A DNA stretch of 64,000 bases from Pectinophora gossypiella (taxonomy: Eukaryota; Arthropoda; Insecta; Lepidoptera; Gelechiidae). Where the stretch lies: assembly GCF_024362695.1 (NCBI RefSeq), contig NC_065419.1:15004678-15068677 (forward strand). Direction: 5' to 3'. Below the pieces are notes generated by a model. That model ran no database searches. It saw nothing but the letters and a program-made list of their open reading frames with translations, and was not told where the DNA came from. A program made the translations under genes and the position numbers. Below, piece by piece: positions 1-11,520 of the stretch; the stretch's first letter is position 1, and each line of letters begins with the position of its first letter.

Positions 1-430
1 TCCGTGTGAGGCGGGCCTTTTCAGACCCACTTCAGCCCCTCAGGCTTCAAGTCTACGGAATATCTCAGAACATTAACCTAGACCCTATTATTATTCTGTG
101 AGAGATGAATTCCGAAGTTTATTCATAAGATTCTCAAATCTACTTTAAGTATGCCTTTATTGGCTTAATAAAAAGGTCTTATTTTAGTTGAGAAAACAAT
201 TTACGTGTTCATACAATTCAAGAAATAGGCTTTAGTTTAACGATTATAAAAATGGCGACTGTATCTAATTATAGTATCTGTTGAGTTTTATAGTAAGTAA
301 ATTAACACCTCCTCCATTTTAATTAACATTCTGGCTGTTTACGATTACGATTTGCGATTCATTCTCAATTAAAATGATATTAAAATTTTAAATCTTCGTT
401 GGTTTCTTTTTATATGTTTTATGTTATTAA

Positions 431-505
431 CGATCGTCGTGGAGATCCTTGGGGAAGGCCTATGCCCAGCAGTGGGCGTCGTACGGCTGATGATGATGAT
501 GTTAT
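431..505 (+). repeat. RTE-type 3' tail fragment
   Basis: A short tail reads GGAAGGCCTATGCCCAGCAG followed by TGGGCGTC, GTACGGCTG and a (ATG)n run. The same GCCCAGCAGTGG core recurs at about 4571, 10007, 11483, 19826, 29884, 50134 and 57087. It matches the end of RTE (BovB-like) LINE ORFs and of SINEs that borrow the RTE tail. Confidence 0.6.
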
Positions 506-579
506 TAACGCCCTTTACAATATTGCTATATAAATCTCAAATGCGGTTAAATGTATGTGCTTTATATCTAAGATGGTTG

Positions 580-757
580 TAGGCCAATATAAAATTTTGG
601 AAGGACTTTTTAAGTTTCTGCCTAAAATTTACGTGTATTGCATAAATTTCGTGCCTGTCGGTTTTTCGTCCCTTTCCTTTTCGGCGGATAAGAAAATGAC
701 AGGTGTAACTTTATTATAAACTTAATGGTGAGTACTGAAATCAGCACCATTCTGTGG
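580..757. mobile_element. MITE family B, partial copy
   Basis: The sequence contains TCGTCCCTTTCCTTTTCGGC, then GGATAAGAAAATGACAGGTG, and ends with AATCAGCACCATTCTG. The same block, in either orientation, is seen near 8040-8310, 10810-10945, 11930-12055 and 54678-55062. The last of these is the fullest copy. Confidence 0.6.
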
Positions 758-1420
758 ATAAAACACCATTTAAATTCTCTTTTTTCTTCGTATTCAAATA
801 ATCTTCGACGACGTTTTCCCGTTATCGTCCTAACTATCTCGTTTTAGATGTTGAACGGGAATATTTTCCTCGGAATCGTCCGAAAACGCCCGGAAAAAGT
901 CCGTGAATGATTCGGGTCGACGGGCGATTTGTCTGCCAGTCTGTTCGGATTAGCATAGAGTTGTTACGTTGCGTAACAAATAGAGGGTAGGCTGATTTCT
1001 GAACAGGATCTTATATAAGATTTTAGAAAATATCACAAGCAGATTGGCGAAAACCGTAGGTATTTCTGTTTCTATCATCGTTGTTAGTATTTTTTTAAAG
1101 GCTATGGCTTGGAACCAAGTCCTTTGGGCCATCGTTATCATCTCGTTCAGAAATAATGCTGCCATATCTCAACTCTGTGAAACGTTGGCGGAAATATTTC
1201 TGTTGAATTATTTATTATTCTGGCGACATTCGGCATTATGTCAGATTTTATCAATGGTCATCGCGGTTAAGTCGGATTATCTGTAGGTTTAGTGGGGCTA
1301 CTGTGAAATAACGTGTCATTTTATCCTGATCCATATTTTTATACATTTATTGATAAAAAAAATATATTTACTATTTGTTTTTCGTTTTTTATGTTATGTT
1401 GTTTATACTATATCATTTAG

Positions 1421-1580
1421 AGCCGCGGTAGCTCAGTTGGAAGAACGTTTGTGTTCCATAGAATCCAGCACGGGACAAAACACGCCCCGCACCAATCGGA
1501 GCGAGGTTGATTTACCTCACCCCCTCTGGGTCTTATTTTGGTCTAAATGGCCAACAAGAAGTAACGGAGCGCGCGGAGAC
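1421..1580 (+). repeat. SINE-like fragment with tRNA-type A box
   Basis: The segment GCGGTAGCTCAGTTGGAAGA contains a canonical RNA polymerase III A box (TAGCTCAGTTGG). The downstream part (GGTTGATTTACCTCACCCCC) resembles the repeat seen at 47445-47835 and 54160-54470. No good B box follows, so this looks like a decayed SINE rather than a working tRNA gene. Confidence 0.45.
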
Positions 1581-2194
1581 TGATTGTCTCGTCTACGCAG
1601 TATGATGGTACACGGTAAGATATTATTTGTGTACGGGTTGTGCTCCTAGGCGTGACGAACCGATTTCCGATTAATAGGGTCACGTAATCGAAATTACTGT
1701 CAAAACCACAAACAACCTCTCTGCCAGTTCTAAAAACTATTTTAATTAAAACACATAATAACGGGTTCTTACCGCGTTTAAAATAGGGATATGAGACTCC
1801 CGATATTTCGACACTGTTGCAAGTGCCATTATCACGGGATGACTGATGAGATTGGAGTGGAGTAGGTAGATCCATAATTTTCTACGGGCAGACATATCAA
1901 CAAAACAATTTCTAAAAACTATTTCATGAATGTTCACCGTAACACTACGCCGTTTAGTAAAGTCTATCCTCACCCTTCGTACCTTGGTTCAAGTTGGCTA
2001 TTTTAATCATGATTTAGTAAACGTACGTCTTGTTTTACGCCAATCATTGTTCTGCGGTCTTCGACATTTAAAATAACATGACCTAATAACTACATAACGT
2101 ATATCCCATTTTTTTTATTATTTATTATTATTTTTTATTTATTAAAAATAAACCCGGCGCAAGACGGCGGGATTCACGCTAGGAAGAAGATTTA

Positions 2195-2500
2195 TTAAAA
2201 ATAAGTACAGTACTTAGTACATTTTTTTACAATTGACGGTGCAACAAAAACCAACTTAATTGGAGCAGTCAGAGGTACATCCATCGCAAGATGAACTAAG
2301 CACCCACAACTCACCGAGTTTTCTATTAGACTAACGTGATAGATGGTGAGCCGTATCGCTATAATGGTCGAGCTGAGAGTTAGCGAAAACTGCACAAGAT
2401 AAATTAATAAGTCATTGGTGCAATGAGGGTTCGAACCGGCCCTTCACGTTTGAGAAGCAAGTCGGTATACCACAGGACCACAGTGACTTCTAACTATACC
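2195..2500 (-). mobile_element. tRNA-derived SINE (family S1), near full length
   Basis: Read on the minus strand, the head near 2495-2430 has an A-box-like segment and a perfect B box (GGTTCGAACCC at about 2431-2441). It is followed by a body containing CTCGACCATTATAGCGATAC, ATCTTGCGATGGATGTACCT and a tail near 2250. Bodies of the same family recur at 9085-9220 (+), 9545-9655 (-), 15030-15205 (+), 21720-22150 (-) and 55866-55905 (+). This is the only copy here with a recognisable tRNA head. Confidence 0.7.
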
Positions 2501-3189
2501 ATTTTTATTTCTAAAATAGAGAGGCAGGCATAAATGATATCAAGATCTTATTTTTCTTTTCAATGAGAATTTTTATTTATAGCAAATTCGCGTCGCATTG
2601 TTGTGTATTTAATCAAATTTTGTTATCAATCTCTATTATCTGAAAAAAAAAAGTTAAGAAATCCGTCCCTATTTTATAAAAAATGGCGCAACAATAAAAC
2701 TTGAAAATGATAAACATTTTCCAACATGGCCGCCCGCTGCCTCGTCCGTTCGCTGTCGAATTTGTTAGGCTCATGCGGAATATCAAATTGGGGCACTTAC
2801 CTAGATGGGGCTCGTACTTCGTTCTGACTGTAATAGAAACAAGAATGAAGTACCTACAGGATATAAATAGTAGTAAATAGTCAACAAATAGTAAGTAAAA
2901 CCACAGAAATAAATCACGCCAGAATTATCGCGGCAAAAACAAAATCGAGTCGTTATTTTCAATATACGATCTTATAGCAATCTATTTAAGCATTATAATT
3001 AGAGTAATAATATTACTTATTTATTAGCCAAATTACTGAATTATATAAACATATTTTATGTTTTTTTTAAGAACGTCCAAGACCCTGTGCCGAGATTTTT
3101 CTTGTAGCTTATTTTCTTCGGCTTGTTAAAAGTTACAGTACTTTGAGGCGGATCGCGGACGTTCAATATGTAAAAAATGTCCATTCAAA

Positions 3190-3236
3190 CCGTAACTATG
3201 TTACCTACTGAATAAAGATGTTTTTGATTATACATC
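3190..3236 (+). repeat. LINE 3' tail fragment
   Basis: ACTATGTTACCTACTGAATA then AAGATGTTTTTGATT is a typical 3' end of a Jockey/CR1-type insect LINE. Close relatives occur at 19872-19912 (+) and 52995-53055 (-). Confidence 0.5.
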
Positions 3237-4154
3237 AATGCGATCATCAGAGAAGACTATTGGATGTATTGACTACTCATTATTACGGCCAATCATTTAC
3301 TGTGCAAGTTACACTATGGTTCATCAGAGTCGCTAACTCTGTTTAAAGAATTTCCAGATTAGCATTTTAGAATTCATTTTGGTGCCTATTCGGGCGGACA
3401 CAATCTTAACCTAATTTCAGTTTGACAGCTCTTGAATTAGTACCTAGCTTCACTAACAATATGTACAAGAAAAAGATGGGAGTTAGTTTTAGTGACAAAT
3501 TAAGTTGGTACTTGGTGGTCGACCGGATCGGCCCCATTGAGATACCAGTATTTGTGAAAACAACTGGGCTCCCACGACTCTTTCACGGTTCATCATCACT
3601 AATTTAAGAGCCACGCTCTTGTCGGTGAAACATTCTCCATGCTACTTTTTTACGGAAAAATAGGGCAGTGGTTTCCTTCCTGCCTTCCGCCCCGCAGTAC
3701 TTTGTCTGATGCAATTGGGATGGCGCCCAGAGTAGTCTATTTTAAAACCATACTAGGACTCCTGTCCTCCACCTCTGAATAGTACCGACAGTTACTGCTG
3801 CCCTCTGTCAAGTTCCAGGTTATAGTCCCTGTGACTTGCCCCTTCCGTTCTGCATTGCCGTCTTCACCCGTATCCCTGGGCAAGGGTTCTACGCTACACC
3901 CCGTAAGTCTGGGTCTCTATCCGAACTCAGCGACCATCTCACCACGTCTCTCCATATTTCATCTTTCACGGTTCAGAGAACAGAAAAACATATGAAACGA
4001 AAGCATTTTTCTCAATATAAAGGTTTTTACAATAGACTAATGTCGAAAGCATTCTACTCGTATTTATGTCACGTTACAGTGACAGAGGCCCCTAGACAAG
4101 CCGATCGGGTTTGACAAATGGGAATCAATTACTGAACGTTATAAAATAAAAGAT

Positions 4155-4159
4155 ATTGA

Positions 4160-4190
<31 letters not shown>
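4155..4190. repeat. (ATAA)n microsatellite
   Basis: About nine tandem copies of a 4-bp AAAT/ATAA unit are directly visible. Confidence 0.9.
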
Positions 4191-4447
4191 CACAAGACTA
4201 GAATTTGTTCTATTTTCAATGTTTGCCACATTTTTAGATTTGGGAGGAGTAGTTAATTCTCTAACATTTGTTTTTTTTTTTACATGACTTATTGTAGATC
4301 TCTATTGGGACTGAAAGTAAAGAAAATCAATAACTGAGAGATTATGTCCTTTCAAACGTAAAAAGTAATTTAAATAAAATAAACCGTCTTCAAAATATGT
4401 CAAATAAAGAGTAAGAAATAATATTTTGTTGATACAATAGTCCCCGA

Positions 4448-4610
4448 GTAGAGACAGACGCAGGCGCGGCAGACCGAGGCGGAGATGGCGCGACGACTTG
4501 GATGCTTTCTTGGAAGGCTGGTCGGGGGAACCACTGCAGAGAGAGAGTCCAGGAAGAAATGGAGGGAGGCCTTTGCCCAGCAGTGGGACACCTCAGGCTA
4601 GATAAGATAA
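4448..4610 (+). pseudogene. Decayed C-terminus of an RTE-type LINE ORF
   Basis: Conceptual translation gives a basic stretch GRPRRRWRDDLDAFLEGW (about 4467-4520). After a frameshift it gives KKWREAFAQQWDTSG and a stop at about 4601. This is the usual C-terminal signature of lepidopteran RTE (BovB-like) retrotransposons. It explains the GCCCAGCAGTGG motif seen all over the window: the motif encodes the terminal A-Q-Q-W. The ORF is broken and only its 3' end is present. Confidence 0.65.
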
Positions 4611-4844
4611 GAAGAAGACAATGTTAAATTCTAAATTCAGAATTCTGCGCCTCCAGCTACCTTCATTACCTCCAAACTCTGCAAATGCTCCATTATGTTT
4701 TTTCCCCGTCTTTCGATTTGCGCTGACTTCACCCATGCTTAGGGCATGCCATGTGTGCACTGCATGTAAGCCTACAGTTACAAGCACCAAGCACAGGTGT
4801 GTGCTTTAAAAACAGAAATCCTTTGCAATTTTATTTTTTTTATA

Positions 4845-5035
4845 GAGGGGGAGATGCCTTATGCATACCCAGTCGCTCGAACGACTGGGTTATGTGGGAC
4901 TCGCGCCCACTAAAACCCCCTCTGCACTACGGTCTGCAGACACAGTGGTCCGCACCTTTGTTAGTTTACAATATTTTTGTTAGTGTACTTAAATTAATTG
5001 CTCCTTACTCTATTTCCTTAAGTCTATGCTCGTAG
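4845..5035 (+). repeat. Repeat fragment with a perfect 9-bp stem
   Basis: A GC-richer island contains ACCCAGTCG-CTCGAA-CGACTGGGT (4868-4891), a perfect stem with a 6-nt loop. It is flanked by GGGGGAGATGCCTTATGCAT and by ACCCCCTCTGCACTACGG. It looks like part of an interspersed element; I cannot assign the family. Confidence 0.45.
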
Positions 5036-5081
5036 GTTATTTTTTTTTGTGTTTTGTTTTTAATTATTATTTTTTTTTATG

Positions 5082-5106
5082 TGTATATATATATATATAT
5101 ATATAT
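5082..5106. repeat. (TA)n microsatellite
   Basis: A TGTA(TA)n run of about 12 dinucleotides is directly visible. Confidence 0.85.
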
Positions 5107-5445
5107 TTTTCTCTTACTTCTATTTACAAATAGAAAATAAAATCCTTTGCAATTTATCTTCCTTTAACTTGTACTTCTGCTCATCCCAATAGAGATTATT
5201 TCAGCATGTTCAAAACGTGTTACAAATACCATCTCAACCAGTATATGGAATAAATAAAAAATAACACTTATTACTCTATCTACTCTACAGTTGTAGAGTA
5301 TATTTTCAAATTGAACAGTGAATAAAACGGAAGGTGTTAACTCTGAGCTTCGGACGCTGCAAAAAGTTAGCGCTAACGATTGTCGACTGCGGCACCCACG
5401 GGACCGTGCCAGTAACGACTAGCGCTATACTAGTGTAGTGCTACA

Positions 5446-5665
5446 CATACATACATAAACTCTATTTCCTGCCGGGGTAGGCAGAGACCACAGAATTCCA
5501 CTTACTATGATCCTGACACAACATTTCGGTTCTTCTACTCTCCTCAAAGACTCAGAATCAGAAACATCTTGGACCTATTTCCCGCCGGAGTAAGCAGAGA
5601 CAGCGGGGTAGTGCTATAGACAAATTGGACGAAGTGCTCTGGGCAAAGAGCGAATATAAGCTAAA
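5446..5665 (+). repeat. Interspersed repeat family P (diverged)
   Basis: It carries the family core: (CATA)n AAACT, CTATTTCC, GCCGGGGTAGGCAGAGACCA and GAATTCCA. A second truncated core at about 5576-5605 follows. The better preserved copy is at 7498-7640. Confidence 0.55.
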
Positions 5666-7497
5666 TGTTTTTTAGTATATCTTCCTCCTTAAGAAACTTC
5701 TTATACTATCCAAGATTTTTGTAATTCTCTGCTACCTTGATTCTTTTACATGAGCTTCTGTTACCTCGTCAGTGACCTCACCAACCCTGGTGTCAGGGTC
5801 CGACCACGGCGACCGGCGAGCGCCAGATCCGAAGTTATCAGCATATTGTCCATAAAATTATAATAAATCCGATAAAGATCATTCATATTGCAATTGCATT
5901 TGTTTTTGTACATTTGGTACTATAAAACTTTATGTAACAGTTATTTACTTACATAAAAAAACTAATTTTGTTACCATTCAAACTCTATTTAGACTTGGAA
6001 ATAGTTTTATGCTAGATAGATAGGAGATATTATTATGCTATGTTTGCATATTACTGGCAATGCCAGTTGTATTTTTTTTTATGTGTCTTATTGTAGATTT
6101 CCCGCAGGTAGCATAAACTACTTTGCCGGACAAATGGGGAGAGCTGCAGGCTCTCACCCGGTACAACGTTTAAGACAACAGGCCTGAAGGGACAATGCCA
6201 GCATAGTTGTACAAGTTGCTTGCATGAATTACAATTTATGTCACATACTTAACTGTGATATTACGTATAGTGTGTCATATCACGGACGTTTATTCTATCT
6301 AAACTTATCAGAAGAACGTTCAAGTTAGCAACTTGTGGTTTATTTTTGTTAGGTTTGCGTATGACTTATGGCCACCACTCCACCCGATGGTAAGTGAAGA
6401 TGTGGCTAAAGATAGGCCTATTGACTCCAGTTTTGAGAAAGAGTGAGACAATCTTAGGTGAAGAGCCTTGCCTATATATTTATCGGATGTCTATTTGGTA
6501 AATAGAGTAGAAATATCTCAGAATATAGTAGTGTTATGGAAACGCAGTCTGTGGCAATTCTTTTTCCACCACGCTATTGTTATGCTCGGGATAAGTAAGT
6601 GTTCTGTATTTTTCATCCCGTCCGCAAAGGCAGTGAAAAATGTTGTTTTTCTTGAAATGCAAATATCACAACTGAACGTGCATTATTCATTGGAATGTAA
6701 ATTCATTTCATCAACCGAGAATATTTTCATCCGTTCGACGATTTACGTGGTTTTAAACAAAGATCGGAAAGCGTTTTTCTATTTTTTACTTTTTTATTCT
6801 CGTGCGAAAGAAAGGCAAAGAGCTTTCGCTTATACAGCCTTGTCTGATATTATATTCCCTAATGTTTCAAAGTGCTATATTAAATTAATCAGCAACAAAA
6901 TTCGAAAGAATATACCTTTTTAAGTATTAAGTTTTTAGTATAGAAAACGGAATGAAATCACACCAATTCGTTCCACATTTGATAAATCGATCAGATATTG
7001 AAAGAAAAAAACAAAGGTACATACTTTATGAATTGTGGACCTCTATTGTTGATAGTCTATAGGGAAAAACAACAAATTTTGCTTTTCCTTTCCCGTCTCT
7101 CAAACATTTCTTCGTATCTTTTATTTAAATCTCTTACAATAAACGTGTAATAAAGTGAAATCGTGCGCAATAATCTTGTTCCCGGGTGATCGGAGAGACA
7201 AACAGCCGCCCGGGGCCCAAGTACCCTGGCATACCTCCAACTGTATGTCAGCTTCATCTTTTGATATTCAACATTGTAGAGAAAACTACGCTACGTTTTG
7301 TATTCGGATATTTTACCACAGTGCCATAAAATATTTAAAAAAAAATATTCGGTATTAGGTAATGTCTGAAAATATAATTACCTGCACGTACAGTGTATAC
7401 CGTCGCAAGTATAAGATAAGCCACGCAAGCGCCTTTTTTTGACAACAAAACCTCGCGAAGAACAAGTTAGTTTCAACCGATTAGTTTTTACCGGTAC

Positions 7498-7640
7498 CTA
7501 TACATACATACATAAACTCACGCCTATTTCCCACCGGGGTAAGCAGAGACCAGAAATCCATTTGCTTCGATCCTGACACACTTCTCTTGCTTCCTCCACA
7601 TTCATCAATCGCTTCATACACGCACGCCGGTTCAGACTGG
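7498..7640 (+). repeat. Interspersed repeat family P
   Basis: The copy contains ATACATAAACTCACGCCTAT, CCCACCGGGGTAAGCAGAGA, TTTGCTTCGATCCTGACACA and a pyrimidine-rich TTCTCTTGCTTCCTCCAC stretch. Others are at 9275-9345 (-), 9345-9440 (+), 31668-31742 (+), 40125-40200 (-), 45478-45535 (+), 45568-45650 (-) and 63215-63318 (-). It is short, non-coding and often occurs as inverted pairs. Confidence 0.65.
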
Positions 7641-7847
7641 ATCGTATTAAACCTTACCGGTAATGTCATTAATTGTAAGAAAGAGATCGAGGTTTTGTTG
7701 AATAGAATCACATCAGAATATGATTTCCAAATAGGCGCTTGAGTAGTTTTCACTATAAGGCGACAATATAGGTATTACATATAAAATCTACTAAAAGCCG
7801 CAGAGGTCCGTGTTGCTCTATGACTAAAAGAGACTAAAATTAGTCCA

Positions 7848-8003
7848 GGTGCGTTAAAATGGCCACATCGAAGCAATTCATCTAAAAAAGCAATATTACT
7901 ATTTGCAATTCGTTTGCATTGCGCACTTAATTTTATATGCGCAAATGTAAAATTGCAATATTGCTTTGTTAGATGAATTGCTTCGATGTGGCCTTATTAA
8001 CCA
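7848..8003. mobile_element. Palindromic MITE family A
   Basis: The whole element is an inverted repeat. GGCCACATCGAAGCAATTCA near 7861 is matched by TGAATTGCTTCGATGTGGCC ending near 7993, and the inner arms carry GCAATATTGC segments. Edges read GTTAAAA and TTATTAAC. Other copies are at 12436-12600, 16119-16200, 16227-16388, 17083-17165, 53540-53648, 55225-55320 and 62480-62572 plus 62796-62824. It has no coding capacity, and the structure would let a transcript fold into one hairpin. Confidence 0.8.
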
Positions 8004-8034
8004 CCACATCAATCAGCACATCAAACGTGACTAC

Positions 8035-8315
8035 GTGTCGTAATATGTCATGATTGTCCGTCGAAAAGGAAAGGGACGGGTAATCGACAAGCTAAAAACT
8101 TTCAAAATTTTACGTTTAGGGACGTGTACGTATAACTTAAGAATTAAATAGTCAGCACACGTCAAACGGTTTGCATTCCAGCGAGATACCTATTTGATTA
8201 TTCTGGGTTATTCATTCCTTTTAAAAATTAACAGCTGTCAATCATCCATCCTCTTTTCGGCGGGTAAAAAAATGACAGGTAACTTTAAAATAAGGAGGTA
8301 TCTGCAGGAATCAGG
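8035..8315. mobile_element. MITE family B copy
   Basis: It holds CCGTCGAAAAGGAAAGGGAC in one half and TCGGCGGGTAAAAAAATGAC in the other, and ends with a TCTGCAGGAATC edge. This is the same inverted-half structure as 54678-55062. Confidence 0.6.
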
Positions 8316-9084
8316 GCCAATATGATTGTTAGATATGTATGACGGGCCTTTATTCGCAAAATATTAGATTCTCAAAATAGCAGATTCTCTATATAACCGA
8401 AATTGGACATTTAACATGAAAAAATATTTTTATTTGTTAAGTACTACGAAAGTTTGCCTAGATATTTCCTAATATGTATAAAAACTATCCAGCTATCTAT
8501 ACACATATTTTATTTTATTTATTTTATTGTCTTAGGGAAGCTTACAGCATTATCTGTAAATAATATAAGCGACTTAATAATAACTATAGGCCAATTACAA
8601 GCTGCCACAAACGATTGAAAATAAATTTAAACTATATGAGAAAAAATAAAATGAAAGCAATTAAAAGAAAATACAATTTTAAGACATGTGCAAAGCCATA
8701 AAAGTAGAAACATTAAACAAAACAAAATACTACTACTACAACTAATAATAATATTGCTATTATTTAATATAGTTATTTACAAGCGAGGTCCTAAGAGAAC
8801 TAGCGCTGCTGAAACATAAATGACATGACTCATAAAATGATATGAGAATGTAATATTATGCGAATAAGAGATGACGTGTTGGCTAATAACAGCATTTTGA
8901 TTATTTAGAACGAAACTGAATAAATAAAAAAGTTACATTAAATTAATATTTGCCTGGATTGCAGAGAATGTGGAGTGTCTGATGTCAAGTGTTCTCGACT
9001 CCGCTGTAATTGGACGAATACTGCTTTATAGGCAGCTGCGCCTGTTTGAATAAAATAAAAATAAAGATGCTACTATGTTCATAC

Positions 9085-9225
9085 ATTATAAACGGCGATA
9101 CGGCTCACCACAGTCACCATCTACACGATAGTTTAACAGAAAGCTCGGTGAGGTGTGGGTATTTTGTTCATCTTGCGATGGATGTGCCACTGACTACCCC
9201 AATTGGGATATAGTCGTGACTCGTG
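9085..9225 (+). mobile_element. SINE family S1, truncated body
   Basis: It contains GGCGATACGGCTCACCACAG, AACAGAAAGCTCGGTGAGGT and CATCTTGCGATGGATGTGCC, matching the S1 body at 2195-2500 in the opposite orientation. No tRNA head is visible. Confidence 0.6.
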
Positions 9226-9274
9226 AGCTAATGTTATAATTTGATTAGATATATTACACGTACATAAATAACCT

Positions 9275-9440
9275 CATGGAATTCTATAGTCTCTGCTTAC
9301 CCCGGTGGGAAATAGGCGTGAGTTTATGTATGTATGTATGTATAAATAACCTCACACCTATTTCCTACCGGGGTAAGCAGAGACTAAGGAATTCCATTTG
9401 CTTCGTTCCTGACTTCTTGACTTCAATTCTCTTGTTTCCT
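9275..9440. repeat. Inverted pair of family P repeats
   Basis: A minus-strand core (TCTCTGCTTACCCCGGTGGG) runs directly into (ATGT)n and is followed by a plus-strand core (CTACCGGGGTAAGCAGAGAC). This makes a near-palindrome of roughly 150 bp. Confidence 0.65.
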
Positions 9441-9544
9441 CCACATTCATTTTAATTAGGTATCGGAAAGTGCCGTTCAAAGTATTTTCTTTTTGATTGT
9501 TCTCTCTTCAAGGATGATCATCTTGGTAGATAATGATTGAGTAA

Positions 9545-9655
9545 ATTACCTCACCGAGCTTTCTGTTAGAACAACGTGAGCCGTATCGCCGTCTATAATG
9601 GCCGAGCCAACTGTGTTAATGAAAACTGCACTTAAGATGATTTAACAACTCTTGC
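9545..9655 (-). mobile_element. SINE family S1, truncated
   Basis: CTCACCGAGCTTTCTGTTAG, GAGCCGTATCGCCGTCTATA and ATGGCCGAGCC are the minus-strand S1 body. Confidence 0.6.
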
Positions 9656-9757
9656 TTGAATGCTCCCTGAAGGCCACCGCTAGGGTTACCAGTTCCAAAA
9701 ATGAAGATGGTTTGGCATTATATTTAGCCAGCATTATTATTTACAAAAAAAAGTTGA

Positions 9758-10050
9758 AGAGCTCGGTGGCGCAGCGGTTAACGCGCTCGGTCTGCGATTG
9801 TTGAAGTTAAGTAACTTTCGCAAAGGCCGGTCATAGGATGGGTGACCACAAAAAAAGTTTTCATCTCGAGCTCCTCCGTGCTTCGGAAGGCACGTTAAGC
9901 CGTTGGTCCTGGCTGCATTAGCAGTCGTTAATAACCATCATTCCGCACTAGGCCCGCGTGATGGTTTAAGGCCCGATCTCCCTATCCATCCATAGGGAAG
10001 GCCCGTGCCCCAGCAGTGGGGACGTTTATGGGCTGATGATGATGATTATT
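9758..10050 (+). mobile_element. Composite SINE with tRNA-like and 5S rRNA-like segments
   Basis: The head GCTCGGTGGCGCAGCGGTTA has a tRNA A-box-like core (TGGCGCAGCGG). Next comes GAAGTTAAGTAACTTTCGC and then ATAGGATGGGTGACCACA, which match the A-box and C-box halves of the 5S rRNA internal promoter. The body (TCATCTCGAGCTCCTCCGTG, GGCACGTTAAGCCGTTGGTC) ends in the RTE-like GCCCCAGCAGTGGGGACG and a (ATG)n tail. A truncated body copy lies at 49978-50185. Confidence 0.7.
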
Positions 10051-10804
10051 TACAATACAATATTTATCAGAAGTATAGTCGGCAGCCTTATTACCAAATT
10101 ACAATATTAACAACACACATACGTTGTGATATAAAAGACTTCACAATAGACAAACTATACGAAATTGAGATAACAATCAGGATAAAAACTACCTTCTATG
10201 CCTGAAAAGTCCAACTGTCCTACTAACATTATGTTAGGGTTCGTAATGTTAGATTATACAATTTAATAAGACGGAATAAAGTTGTGAATTTGTGTCACGA
10301 CTTTATTATTTTTAATTTGGAACTGGCATATTATTTCATTTCATTTATTTTTTGATTTCTTATTTTTCGAACGGGAACGTTTTCCCGCCGAAAGGCGGTG
10401 GCGGGGAATTTTGTTCGGTTGCAGCAATCTGCTATGAAGAGTTGGAGAGTTAACATTGTTTTTGAAAATATAACATTATTCAAGAGAATTGCTGAATTGT
10501 TTGATTACGACTAGCACCTCCCCTCCTGAGAGCAGTAGTATTATCACACATACAACCCTAACACGCGGTATCTAGTAGACTATCGTCCAACTACTGCGGT
10601 AGACATTTGTTTGATTGCGAGGCGGGCTCGAGTCGTTTGTGATGATTTACATCGCCTCCTAGCTTGCTAATGTTACTGAAGGGAATAGGTTTGTAAATAC
10701 CAGACCTACCGCTGGACTGAGTGTAAAGAATAAAACTTAAAACTCTTTAGCAGAGGATCCAAAATATTAAAATTGAGGCTTTCATCCAAAACAGCAATAT
10801 TGAC

Positions 10805-10950
10805 TGAATATGCCCCTGATTCCTGCAGACATCTAATTTTATTTTAAGTTACACCTGTTATTTTCCTATCCGATGAAAAGGAAAGGGACGGATAACTGAC
10901 AGCTGTTAATTTTAAAATTGATGAATGAATAACCCGGTCGAATCAAATCT
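10805..10950. mobile_element. MITE family B, half copy
   Basis: It starts with GCCCCTGATTCCTGCAGACA and contains GATGAAAAGGAAAGGGACGG and TGACAGCTGTTAATTTTAAA, matching the left half of 54678-55062. Confidence 0.6.
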
Positions 10951-11439
10951 ATATCTCTTTAGTATGATACAGCCGTTTAAAGTAGACTTTATACGGTAAA
11001 CAAATAAAAAAATTCGAGCTCAGATTCTTCCATGTTTGAGCTCGCAAAGTATTTTTAGTCGGGAATTTCTGTGGCGAAGTGATTCCTCCGCGGATGAGAG
11101 CCACCCGAGTGTGTCAAGATGTCTGCTCGTGGGCCCTCCAATATAATGACCTGGTTACTAAAATTGTGCCAGCAGAAACTATAGGATCTTGTTCAGGATT
11201 TAGCTCTCTCAAAAGCTCTTTAGGAATTAGCTGTAAATTCTGGTTGTCTAATTTGTAAGTGTAGACCAGTAAAAAATATAAGTTTAAAAACTAAAACTCT
11301 AAAAAGTATTAAACAAAAAAATAGGTAAGTATATTTCTTTGAAATTCTTCCGTGAAGTTTAGAAGATAAACGTGGTCATATGCCGTGTTAAGCAAACTCT
11401 TAGGACAAGTTAGCGTACGACTACGGCTTTCTTCTAAAC

Positions 11440-11520
11440 ATACTATGCTCCATACCCTCTCCGGTTGATTGAGAGGCCTGTGCCCAGCAGTGGGGCGTAT
11501 ATAGGCTATTCATGTTTACC
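11440..11520 (+). repeat. SINE/RTE tail fragment
   Basis: CATACTATGCTCCATACCCT, CCGGTTGATTGAGAGGCCTG and TGCCCAGCAGTGGGGCGTAT. The same tail is at 19780-19862, 29830-29930 and, truncated, 57080-57115. Confidence 0.55.

Noticed and set aside
6468..6923. 151-codon open frame
   Set aside because: No recognisable domain, AT-driven composition, no splice context and no codon bias like the real exons here; probably chance.
9758..9850. Possible 5S rRNA or tRNA gene
   Set aside because: Only promoter-like segments match; the full fold is missing and the piece continues into a SINE body.
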